Positions 1 through 5,578 of a stretch of DNA of 5,578 nt are shown piece after piece; position 1 is the first letter of the stretch; each line of letters starts with the position of its first letter. Source of the stretch: JBGTKH01 sp041744735 (GTDB lineage: Bacteria > Planctomycetota > Planctomycetia > Pirellulales > Pirellulaceae); NCBI GenBank assembly GCA_041744735.1, contig JBGTKH010000235.1, positions 1-5,578 on the forward strand. The letters are read 5' to 3'. Position numbers and translations under genes: made by a program. A model generated the notes under the pieces. The model was not told the DNA's origin, did not search any database, and was given only the letters and a program-made list of their open reading frames with translations.

Positions 1-905
1 CCGAGCGTAAAGTCGAAATCCTGCGACTTGTAGCTGCCTCGAATGAGCGAACCATTGCCCGACTGGTAGTCGTTTGCCGTGCGGGCACCATAGCTGGCGC
101 GAACGCCCCAGTTGCCCGCTCCGACTTCGGCCACCTGGCGCCCATAAAAGCCCTGACCGTTTTCATCGTAGTTGAATACGGTGCGATAAGCTGACACGAC
201 ATCCCCGCAGCACGAACGAATCGTGGGTGCGGTAACGACGTCGATAAAGGCGAGCCCCGGTCCGTACATGGCCGAGTACGGACCCTTGATGACAATCACA
301 TCGTCAATGATTCCCGAATCAATCTTGCTGACGATGGTATCCAAATCCCAGCGCGCCGCGAGCCAATTGCCGCCGTCTAACTGCGTGTAGATCTGACGCG
401 ATTGATAACCGCGAATGTGCGGATCGGTAGCCACGGGGCGGCGCCACAGAGAAATGCCCGAGGCGGTCGGTGAATCCAGCAGGATCGTACCAACGTCGCG
501 CGTGGAACGCACGACCGCCTGTTCGCCGCCGGTCACGAGGTCAGCGGGGGCTCCAGCTCCGGCAGTTTCCGTGTGCGACGGCGAGGCGTTTTCCAGACCT
601 AGATCGAAGTTGCCAAAGGGGCTGAAGGCCACGGTGGTGACGGGGGCCACAGGGGCGATGGGCTGTTCGGGTTCGGGCGGGGGTTGCGTTTCAACGAGGT
701 AGCCGTCGACGAAACGTACGGTCCCTTGCGAGGCCGGCGACGGACGCCTGTCTTCCATTTCGCGCGACTCGGCCGCGGGGGCGATTTCCTCGGCTGCGCG
801 TATCACCGGCAGGTATTGGCCACGAGCCGTTGGGATCGACGCGGCGGTTATGACGGCCACGACGGTCAGCGGCATCATACGGCAAATTTGAATTCTCCAG
901 CGCAT
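1..905 (-). CDS. TonB-dependent outer-membrane receptor, N-terminal part (3' end outside window)
   Basis: This gene encodes the start of a TonB-dependent receptor, a gated outer-membrane barrel that takes up scarce ligands using energy passed from the inner membrane by TonB. The ligand cannot be told from this part. My own reverse-strand translation is open for 301 codons to the window edge. Residues 1-29 form a signal peptide with a basic start, a hydrophobic core near 12-24 and a likely cut after ARG. A Pro/Glu-rich linker follows at about 75-88. The plug domain spans about 130-230, with the landmarks DPHIRGYQ (161-168) and IKGPYSAMYGPG (206-217). After it, GNWGVRASYGARTANDYQSG resembles an early barrel strand-turn-strand. 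Oddities are the roughly 100-residue low-complexity stretch before the plug and a CC pair at 232-233. I see no clear TonB box. The start at 905 is supported by AAGGAG nine bases upstream. The gene is divergent from the caspase-like gene. Confidence 0.86.
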   Translation of the reverse strand, partial: MRWRIQICRMMPLTVVAVITAASIPTARGQYLPVIRAAEEIAPAAESREMEDRRPSPASQGTVRFVDGYLVETQPPPEPEQPIAPVAPVTTVAFSPFGNFDLGLENASPSHTETAGAGAPADLVTGGEQAVVRSTRDVGTILLDSPTASGISLWRRPVATDPHIRGYQSRQIYTQLDGGNWLAARWDLDTIVSKIDSGIIDDVIVIKGPYSAMYGPGLAFIDVVTAPTIRSCCGDVVSAYRTVFNYDENGQGFYGRQVAEVGAGNWGVRASYGARTANDYQSGNGSLIRGSYKSQDFDFTL

Positions 906-914
906 AATAATTCT

Positions 915-920
915 CTCCTT
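915..920 (-). promoter_or_regulatory. Ribosome binding site of the TonB-dependent receptor
   Basis: Read on the minus strand, AAGGAG lies nine bases before the ATG at 905. This strong Shine-Dalgarno match picks this ATG over the ATG codons at residues 10 and 11 of the same frame, and it leaves a complete signal peptide. Confidence 0.8.
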
Positions 921-1122
921 AGAATCACTTGTGACCGAATTCCCAGACGTTCGTCCTTAACTGGCCGTACGTTGTGTAGTGACTGAATCGGTACGCCAGT
1001 GGGTGGGAAAACACATGGGACACCCAATTTGTGGGACATTTGGGTTACCGAAACAATGCCGCTCGTTTGCCGTGTGACGGCCATGCGGGTTGTAGCGGGC
1101 GATGGCGCGAACCGTTTCAACA

Positions 1123-1255
1123 CTAGTGCATTGTCAAACCTGAAAAGTGGGGTAAGCATCCTGCTTGCCAACACGATTTCCACCGTTAGACGCAAGCTGG
1201 AAGCTTACGCCACGTAACCTGCCGATCCCAAAATTAAACTTTGACAAAGCACTAG
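1123..1255. mobile_element. MITE-like element with terminal and internal inverted repeats
   Basis: The ends are inverted copies of CTAGTGC[A/T]TTGTCAAA: left 1123-1138, right 1240-1255, matching at 15 of 16 bases. Inside lies a second inverted pair of 22 bases, 1147-1168 against 1192-1213, matching at 19 of 22, around a 23-base centre. Each inner arm is itself a near-palindrome, built on AAGC-ATCCT-GCTT and AAGC-TGGA-AGCTT. The outermost CTAG at both ends could be a 4-bp target duplication (1123-1126 and 1252-1255), which would leave a 125-bp element. YTAR-type targets are known for some IS5-family elements, but that link is inference. No transposase is encoded, so any movement would need one in trans. 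The element lies upstream of the caspase-like gene and could affect its transcription. It might instead be a non-mobile folded repeat. Confidence 0.55.
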
Positions 1256-1447
1256 GGTTTGCCGCGGGACGGAATCTCGCTGTACAGGTGTCGGTTGGGG
1301 ACCCGTGCTGGACATGTACGGGATGAGGCTCGGTGGTTCGCCGTGTTTTGTCCGCCAACAATTTTCCGCCCAACGGGTTGCATGGAGCCACGGACAACGA
1401 GAAAATGGCGGCGATCGGATCGGAACGATTCACGCCTCGCCTGCTTC

Positions 1448-1454
1448 AAAGGGA
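1448..1454 (+). promoter_or_regulatory. Ribosome binding site of the caspase-like gene
   Basis: AAAGGGA stands eight bases before the ATG at 1463. It decides the start: translation from here gives a protein that begins directly with a secretion signal, whereas the in-frame TTG at 1259 and ATG at 1382 would bury that signal behind 27-68 extra residues. Confidence 0.7.
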
Positions 1455-1462
1455 ACGCGAAA

Positions 1463-3565
1463 ATGCAATACTCCACGTGCCATGCGAAAGTTACTGTGTC
1501 CAATGATGTCTGCCGTCGCGGTCGCCTGTTCTTAGGCGCGCTGCTGTTCACGTTCGCGATCGGCATGCCCTGCCTCGCGCGTGCTCAGGTTCCCGGCAAC
1601 GCCGGGGCGAAGACCGTGGGGACACAGTCCTGGGCCGTTCTGATCGGCGTTGAGAAGTACCACCGGGCCACGCGGCTGCGGTACACGATCAGCGACGTGG
1701 AACAGATCGCTCGCACGTTACAGGCGCGAGGCGGTTGCCCGGCGGAAAACATTCTCAAGATCGTCGAAACCGAAAGCAATCCGCGTTTTCAGCCACTGCG
1801 AAACAGTCTGGCCGCCGAATTGCCGCGGTTCCTGGCCAAGCCAGCGGCCGGGGACACCGTGCTGATTTATTTCAGCGGCCACGGCTTTCGCGGTCCCCGT
1901 GACGGCAAGCTCTATCTGGCCCCTATCGACTGTGATCCGGCCGCTCCAGAGGAGACCGGGATTTCGGTCGAGTGGCTGCGCGGCCAACTGGCCGGCTGCA
2001 AAGCCGAATTCAAATTGCTCGTGCTGGACGCGTGTCATGCCGGCAGCGAAAAAGGTGACGACGACTCGCGCAGCGTGGCTGCCAAGGACTTGGGGGCTCC
2101 ATTCGAAGGTGTGGAGGGTGTCGTGACGTTGGCCAGTTCAACAAGCGAAGAGAAAAGCCAGATTTGGGAAGAGAAACAGCAGTCCTTGTTTTCCTACTGG
2201 CTGAACCAAGGACTCAAGGGACACGCCGACCGGGATGGAAACGGCGAGGTTGATATCGATGAACTATACAAATACGTCAATCGCAATGTGATAAAAACCG
2301 CGGAACTCTTTTTTCCGAATCCGCAAAATCCGGTACGGATCATCCGCTCGGATACGAAGGGTGTGCCGGTGGTGATGCACTTGACGCCGCAAAGTCTCAA
2401 GCAAGTCTTGGATGATATGGCCGAGCGGTTGGCCTGGAACATGCAAGAAGGTGGCACGCCGCGGATTGGCGTGTTGGAGTTTACTAACGTGAACGCAGGG
2501 GGAGAATCGCTCGGAACGGACTTCGGCATGTTGGGGCGATATTGTGCGGAAGAGTTGGAGCACCGGTTGGCGGATTACGGAGACGGCAAATTCGCGGTGG
2601 TCAGTCACCGCTTGCTCGAAAAGGCGTTGCAGACCAAGGATTTTCGCGTCGAGGCCATTGGTGCCCCCAATGCGCTGCGCGAACTTTCTGAAAACGTTCC
2701 CGGCGGCGGCCTGCCCGCGGTGGCGTTCGGCAAGCTTCGCAACCGCATGGGCCGGACCGTGAACTTGCAATGCGAATTGCTGGCCAGCGACAGTTATGAT
2801 CAACTCGGCTACGCGGCGGGCACCGCGGTCTTGAACGAGTCGGAATGGGCGATGCTTGGCCGCAGCGCACAGGTAAAGCCCGATGATCGAACGCTCGTGG
2901 GAACGACGAGCGACGATGAAGCGGCGGCCCAAGCGCGCGCCGATCAAGTCGTCCGGCGATTGGACGAGCGCTCCCAGGGCCAGCATCCGCTTTCCGACCC
3001 GAATTTTCCTTATCGTGTCAAAATCATGGTCGACGGGAAAGAGCGGCGCGGAGAATTTCGCGACAACGACTATATCGTGCCCCTGCAGCAAGGCGAGGTC
3101 TATCAGATTTGGGTCGAGAACCGCGGTGGCAACCTCGTGTTGATGCGTTTGCTGGTCGATGGTCTGAACACGTTGCCGGAAAAGGAAACACTCGACGGCA
3201 AGGAGACTCTGGTCATCGCCAAACGGGTCAACTTGGATGAGGCGCGGCCCTGGGTACTCGATCCGAAGTTTGGGACCAGATTTGCCATCCGCGGCTTTTT
3301 CGAAGACACGGGCGCCAGCGCCCCTCGAAGAGAGTTTAAGGTCGTTGACGCGCAAGACTCCGTCGCCGCCCGACAGCGCTTTACCAGCCAACTGGGGATG
3401 ATCACCGCTGCGTTTTATAAGCCGGACGCCACCAACCGCTCGGTCGGAACAGGCGTTGGCAAGCTGGGCAACGAAAACGTCAAAATCGATTCCCATGGAT
3501 ACGTCCCCGGGAACCTCGAGGCGGTCGTACATCTCCGATACGCTGAACCGGACGCGCTGAAATAA
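1463..3565 (+). CDS. Exported caspase-like (peptidase C14) multidomain protein
   Basis: This is a 700-residue caspase-family cysteine peptidase predicted to be exported. Residues 1-42 are a signal peptide: basic CRRGR, a hydrophobic core at 21-37, and a likely cut in LARA-Q. The peptidase domain spans about 54-280. It starts with SWAVLIGVEKY, has the catalytic His140 in YFSGHG and the catalytic Cys191 in LDACHAG, and ends near YKYVNRNV. Between the Cys and the domain end is an EF-hand-like 12-residue loop, DRDGNGEVDIDE (256-267), which may bind calcium. Residues about 333-470 (RIGVLEF, then AVVSHRLLEKAL and LPAVAFGKLRNRMG) resemble the CsgG/TolB-N type of periplasmic fold. Residues about 515-655 (RVKIMVDGK, GEVYQIWVENRGG, LLVDGLNTLPEK, ITAAFY) resemble DUF4384 or similar domains that follow bacterial caspases; both of these domain calls are from memory of pattern. 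There is no second membrane helix, so the protein should be periplasmic or secreted. Substrate unknown. Both catalytic residues are present, so activity is plausible. An intrinsic terminator follows the stop at once. Confidence 0.93.
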   Translation: MQYSTCHAKVTVSNDVCRRGRLFLGALLFTFAIGMPCLARAQVPGNAGAKTVGTQSWAVLIGVEKYHRATRLRYTISDVEQIARTLQARGGCPAENILKIVETESNPRFQPLRNSLAAELPRFLAKPAAGDTVLIYFSGHGFRGPRDGKLYLAPIDCDPAAPEETGISVEWLRGQLAGCKAEFKLLVLDACHAGSEKGDDDSRSVAAKDLGAPFEGVEGVVTLASSTSEEKSQIWEEKQQSLFSYWLNQGLKGHADRDGNGEVDIDELYKYVNRNVIKTAELFFPNPQNPVRIIRSDTKGVPVVMHLTPQSLKQVLDDMAERLAWNMQEGGTPRIGVLEFTNVNAGGESLGTDFGMLGRYCAEELEHRLADYGDGKFAVVSHRLLEKALQTKDFRVEAIGAPNALRELSENVPGGGLPAVAFGKLRNRMGRTVNLQCELLASDSYDQLGYAAGTAVLNESEWAMLGRSAQVKPDDRTLVGTTSDDEAAAQARADQVVRRLDERSQGQHPLSDPNFPYRVKIMVDGKERRGEFRDNDYIVPLQQGEVYQIWVENRGGNLVLMRLLVDGLNTLPEKETLDGKETLVIAKRVNLDEARPWVLDPKFGTRFAIRGFFEDTGASAPRREFKVVDAQDSVAARQRFTSQLGMITAAFYKPDATNRSVGTGVGKLGNENVKIDSHGYVPGNLEAVVHLRYAEPDALK

Positions 3566-3568
3566 GTT

Positions 3569-3638
3569 TCCCGTAGCCGAAGTCGTGAGACTTCGGTTTT
3601 TCCCGCACCACCGAAGTCTCACGACTTCGGCTACGGGA
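3569..3638. repeat. Perfect 29-bp inverted repeat with nested palindromes
   Basis: The arms 3569-3597 and 3610-3638 are exact reverse complements around a 12-base loop (3598-3609). Each arm also contains its own hairpin, CCGAAGTC and GACTTCGG around four bases (left 3577-3596, right 3611-3630), so the DNA can fold as one long stem or as two short ones. The repeat begins three bases after the stop codon of the caspase-like gene and lies between convergent genes. From memory, the GTAGCCGAAGTCGTGAGACTTCGG-type unit recurs in many Pirellulales genomes as an intergenic repeat; only one locus can be seen here. Confidence 0.93.
3577..3601 (+). terminator. Intrinsic terminator of the caspase-like gene
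   Basis: An 8-bp GC-rich stem (CCGAAGTC / GACTTCGG) with a GTGA loop is followed directly by five T (3597-3601). It lies 11 bases past the TAA. On the opposite strand the matching arm is not followed by a T run, so factor-independent termination is best supported for plus-strand transcripts only, although the long stem may slow polymerase from the kinase side too. Confidence 0.72.
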
Positions 3639-3716
3639 CGACAAATGCTACCGCTCGCCTAACGACGCTCCGCCAAGCCACTCGCCAAACCACGTGCACG
3701 ATTCAGTCCGCATGAT

Positions 3717-5578
3717 TCAGTCGGCTGATCGGCTCCCGTCCGTACTGAGCGACATCGCGCGTTCCCGATCCAGCGCGGCCTGTGTAGGTTGTCCGAGTTG
3801 TTCATTGATCTGCGCGCGGTTGACAAGGGCGGTTGCCAGCAAGTCGTCGTGGTCTGTCGTCTCCAAGAGTTCGATGGCTTCGGTGAGCGCGGCGTGGGCG
3901 CGCTCGTAATGCTCCTGCTTCAAATTCAACTCGGCCAAGCTGAGGTAACTCACAGCGCACGCGCGCAGGTAGCCAGCGTCCGTTGGGTGTTTCTCCAGCA
4001 GTTGTCGCCGGCAATGTAGAGCCTTCTCGAACTGCGACGTCGCGGTGTCCAAGTCGCCCGCCCGCTGATCGAGCCACGCCAAATTGTCGTATACGCCGGC
4101 CAAGCGAATCAGGTACTCGGAAACATCGGCGTGCTGCTTTGCCAGACGCTCGAAAATCCGGTGGGCCTGATCGAACGTTTGGCGCGCCAAGTCGGGTTCG
4201 TTCCGGGCCAATTGGAGCGATCCCAAATTGTTCAGACTGGCGGCAAGGTTGCTGCTGAATTCCGTGACGGTCGCAGAGGTCTTGGCAATCGCGTCGTAGA
4301 TGCCAACGGCAGCTTGGTAATGCGTTTCCGCATCTTCCAGCCGGCCCAGATCCTGGTACAGACCGGCGAGGTTGTTGTGCGTGGATGCCAGATCGCTTTG
4401 ATACTCCGGCACCTCCGGATGCTCGCCCGCCAGACGCTCCCGGATGGAGAGGGCCTGAAGATGAGCGGCTTCGGCATCGGCCCGGCGATTCCACTTGCGA
4501 TACAGGACTCCCAGATTGTTGTGAGAAAGGGCGATGGCGTGTTGGTACTCCGGCTGCTTGGGATGGCGGTCGGCAAGTTCGCTCCACAGGTTCTGCGCGG
4601 TGTGATATTTTTGTTCGGCCTGTTCAAACGTGCCGGGCTTGTCGTACAACATCGCGAGGTTGTTGTAACACTTAGCAAGCGCATCTTGATACTGACTAGC
4701 GTTAGTCGAGTTGCGACCAAGTTCCGTATAGTGTTCGATCGCCGCGTTCCACAACCGTTCGGCCGAAGAAGTTTGGTTCCGGTCTCGATGGACGATCGCG
4801 AGCCGATGTTGGCTGTCGGCCAGCACGGCGATTGCCTCCGGCAGTTCGGGAGCGCGGGCGAGAAGCCGCTGACCGATTTCCATCGCGCGTTGGTGCGCTG
4901 CTTCCGCTTCGGTGTGTTCGCTGGTGTCGCGATACACGCTGCCCAGTCGGTTGTGGCATTCGGCCAAGAGCAGTTGGCGCGGGGTGTCACCGCCGGTGTG
5001 TTCGGGAGCATCTTCGAGTATGCGAATCGCACGCCGGTAGTAATCAATCGCCGACTGGGTTTCTCCCAACTCGGCGGTGACCTTGGCCAGCAAACTATAA
5101 GCTCGCGACTGTTCGGCTAGGAGTTCCGCATCGTCGCCCCGCTGCTCAACGAAGACGTCGTAGAAACGCCGGCCCGCATCGAGCAGTTCGCGCCGCAGCG
5201 GTTCCAAGCCGCGGGACTTTAACCGGGGGTCTTCACTCCACTGGTTCAGAAACGTGTACGCGGCGTCGCGGGCCATCTGCAGGTTCTGCTGCGCCTGTTG
5301 CTCGTTCCGCTCGGCAACGCGGCGCAGCCGCGCCTCGCGAATCTGCGCGGCCGTCGCCACGGCAGCAATGACGATCAACAGACCGACCGCCAACACGACC
5401 AAGTTGGCCACGACCGGCTTGCGGCGTCGCCAGCGCAACAAACGGCCCAACGGGCCGAGCGGCCGGGCTCGAATCGGCTCGTTGTTCAGTTCTCGCCGCA
5501 GTTCGTCGGCCAACTCTTCCGCCGAACCGTAGCGTCGTTCGGGTTCCTTGGCCAAGCACTTCAAACAAATCGTTTCCA
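3717..5578 (-). CDS. Membrane-anchored Ser/Thr protein kinase with TPR array, C-terminal part (5' end outside window)
   Basis: The visible 620 codons are the tail of a planctomycete-type serine/threonine kinase. The frame is open to the right edge. The first residues read ETICLKCLAKEPERRYGS and then ELADELRRELNNEPIRARP, matching the last kinase subdomain (XI) with its conserved Arg, plus the usual linker. The ATP-binding and catalytic loops lie outside the window. Numbering from the TTG codon at 5564, a basic LLRWRRRKP precedes one transmembrane helix at about 51-73. A charged coiled stretch follows (75-100), then a conserved AAYTFLNQWSEDPRLKSRGLEPLRREL segment in the juxtamembrane part. Nine TPR-like units start at residue 155 with a strict 48-residue spacing, typified by SHNNLGVLY and THNNLAGLY, plus one irregular unit near 577-608. 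The TPR part probably lies across the membrane and binds proteins. The gene is convergent with the caspase-like gene, 151 bases apart. Its phosphorylation targets are unknown. Confidence 0.92.
   Translation of the reverse strand, partial: ETICLKCLAKEPERRYGSAEELADELRRELNNEPIRARPLGPLGRLLRWRRRKPVVANLVVLAVGLLIVIAAVATAAQIREARLRRVAERNEQQAQQNLQMARDAAYTFLNQWSEDPRLKSRGLEPLRRELLDAGRRFYDVFVEQRGDDAELLAEQSRAYSLLAKVTAELGETQSAIDYYRRAIRILEDAPEHTGGDTPRQLLLAECHNRLGSVYRDTSEHTEAEAAHQRAMEIGQRLLARAPELPEAIAVLADSQHRLAIVHRDRNQTSSAERLWNAAIEHYTELGRNSTNASQYQDALAKCYNNLAMLYDKPGTFEQAEQKYHTAQNLWSELADRHPKQPEYQHAIALSHNNLGVLYRKWNRRADAEAAHLQALSIRERLAGEHPEVPEYQSDLASTHNNLAGLYQDLGRLEDAETHYQAAVGIYDAIAKTSATVTEFSSNLAASLNNLGSLQLARNEPDLARQTFDQAHRIFERLAKQHADVSEYLIRLAGVYDNLAWLDQRAGDLDTATSQFEKALHCRRQLLEKHPTDAGYLRACAVSYLSLAELNLKQEHYERAHAALTEAIELLETTDHDDLLATALVNRAQINEQLGQPTQAALDRERAMSLSTDGSRSAD

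Larger units (their letters stand above)
906..1462. other. Intergenic region between divergent receptor and caspase-like genes
   Basis: No convincing gene is seen in this 557-base stretch. Short open frames on both strands lack family resemblance and good ribosome binding sites. It must hold the promoters of both flanking genes, but I could not pick out a convincing -35/-10 pair or a sigma-54 site on either strand. A TTGACA at 1241-1246 lies inside the right end of the MITE-like element and has no -10 box at the proper distance. The region contains that element (1123-1255) and a small repeat cluster (1016-1045). The part from 1259 to 1462 is open in the caspase frame but is probably leader, since neither the TTG at 1259 nor the ATG at 1382 opens onto a signal peptide. 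Confidence 0.7.

Noticed and set aside
999..1217. Short plus-strand open frame of 72 codons in the intergenic region
   Set aside because: It runs through the MITE-like element, lacks a good ribosome binding site, and its translation resembles no family I know.
1241..1270. TTGACA at 1241-1246 as a sigma-70 promoter for the caspase-like gene
   Set aside because: No acceptable -10 box is found 16-18 bases downstream; the bases there are GC-rich. The hexamer is explained by the inverted end of the repeat element.
2264..3622. A 452-residue open frame antisense to the caspase-like gene
   Set aside because: It is a shadow of the real gene in GC-rich DNA: no family motifs, and the opposite strand encodes clear catalytic motifs and a continuous domain series.
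3700..3722. Direct repeat GATTCAGTC (3700-3708 and 3714-3722), also present inverted at 981-989
   Set aside because: Nine-base matches; the second copy overlaps the stop codon of the kinase gene. Too short and too scattered to support an attachment site or a regulator site.
4131..5120. A 329-residue plus-strand open frame
   Set aside because: It runs antisense to the TPR array. Its regularity mirrors the 144-bp repeat period of the kinase gene, and it has no independent signs of coding.
1463..5578. A caspase plus TPR protein pair as a defence system (like TPR-CHAT or Craspase)
   Set aside because: The caspase-like protein is exported, the TPR protein is a membrane kinase, and the two genes are convergent with a terminator between them. 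There is no CRISPR array or nucleic-acid sensor in the window.

Overview
The window looks like a piece of a planctomycete chromosome, probably from the Pirellulales side of the phylum. This rests on three things seen here. One is a Ser/Thr kinase tail followed by a membrane helix and a long TPR array. The second is an exported caspase-like protein with a large multidomain C-terminal part. The third is a palindromic CCGAAGTC/GACTTCGG repeat, which I recall as common in these genomes. The DNA is GC-rich, and the two intact gene starts have clear Shine-Dalgarno sites. The species cannot be named from this.

Layout from left to right: (1) positions 1-905, minus strand, the first 301 codons of a TonB-dependent outer-membrane receptor (signal peptide, Pro-rich linker, plug domain, first barrel strands), running off the left edge. 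(2) 906-1462, a 557-base gap between divergent genes, holding a 133-bp MITE-like element with nested inverted repeats and a small repeat cluster at 1016-1045. (3) 1463-3565, plus strand, a complete 700-residue exported caspase-like protein. It has a His/Cys dyad and an EF-hand-like loop, then a CsgG/TolB-like middle region and a C-terminal region resembling DUF4384. (4) 3569-3638, a perfect 29-bp inverted repeat directly after that gene; its left half forms a hairpin followed by five T and should act as an intrinsic terminator. (5) 3717-5578, minus strand, the C-terminal part of a membrane-anchored Ser/Thr protein kinase with a TPR array, running off the right edge.

The three genes are transcribed as a divergent pair (receptor and caspase) and a convergent pair (caspase and kinase), so no two share an operon here. 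The receptor and the caspase-like protein both carry export signals and should act outside the cytoplasm. The kinase should sense or scaffold at the inner membrane, with its kinase domain in the cytoplasm and its TPR array on the other side of the membrane helix. A functional link among them is not shown by the sequence.

The observations most worth a second look are the exact 48-residue (144-bp) period of the TPR array over nine units without an indel, the composite architecture of the exported caspase-like protein, the MITE-like element, and the nested palindrome that serves as a terminator.
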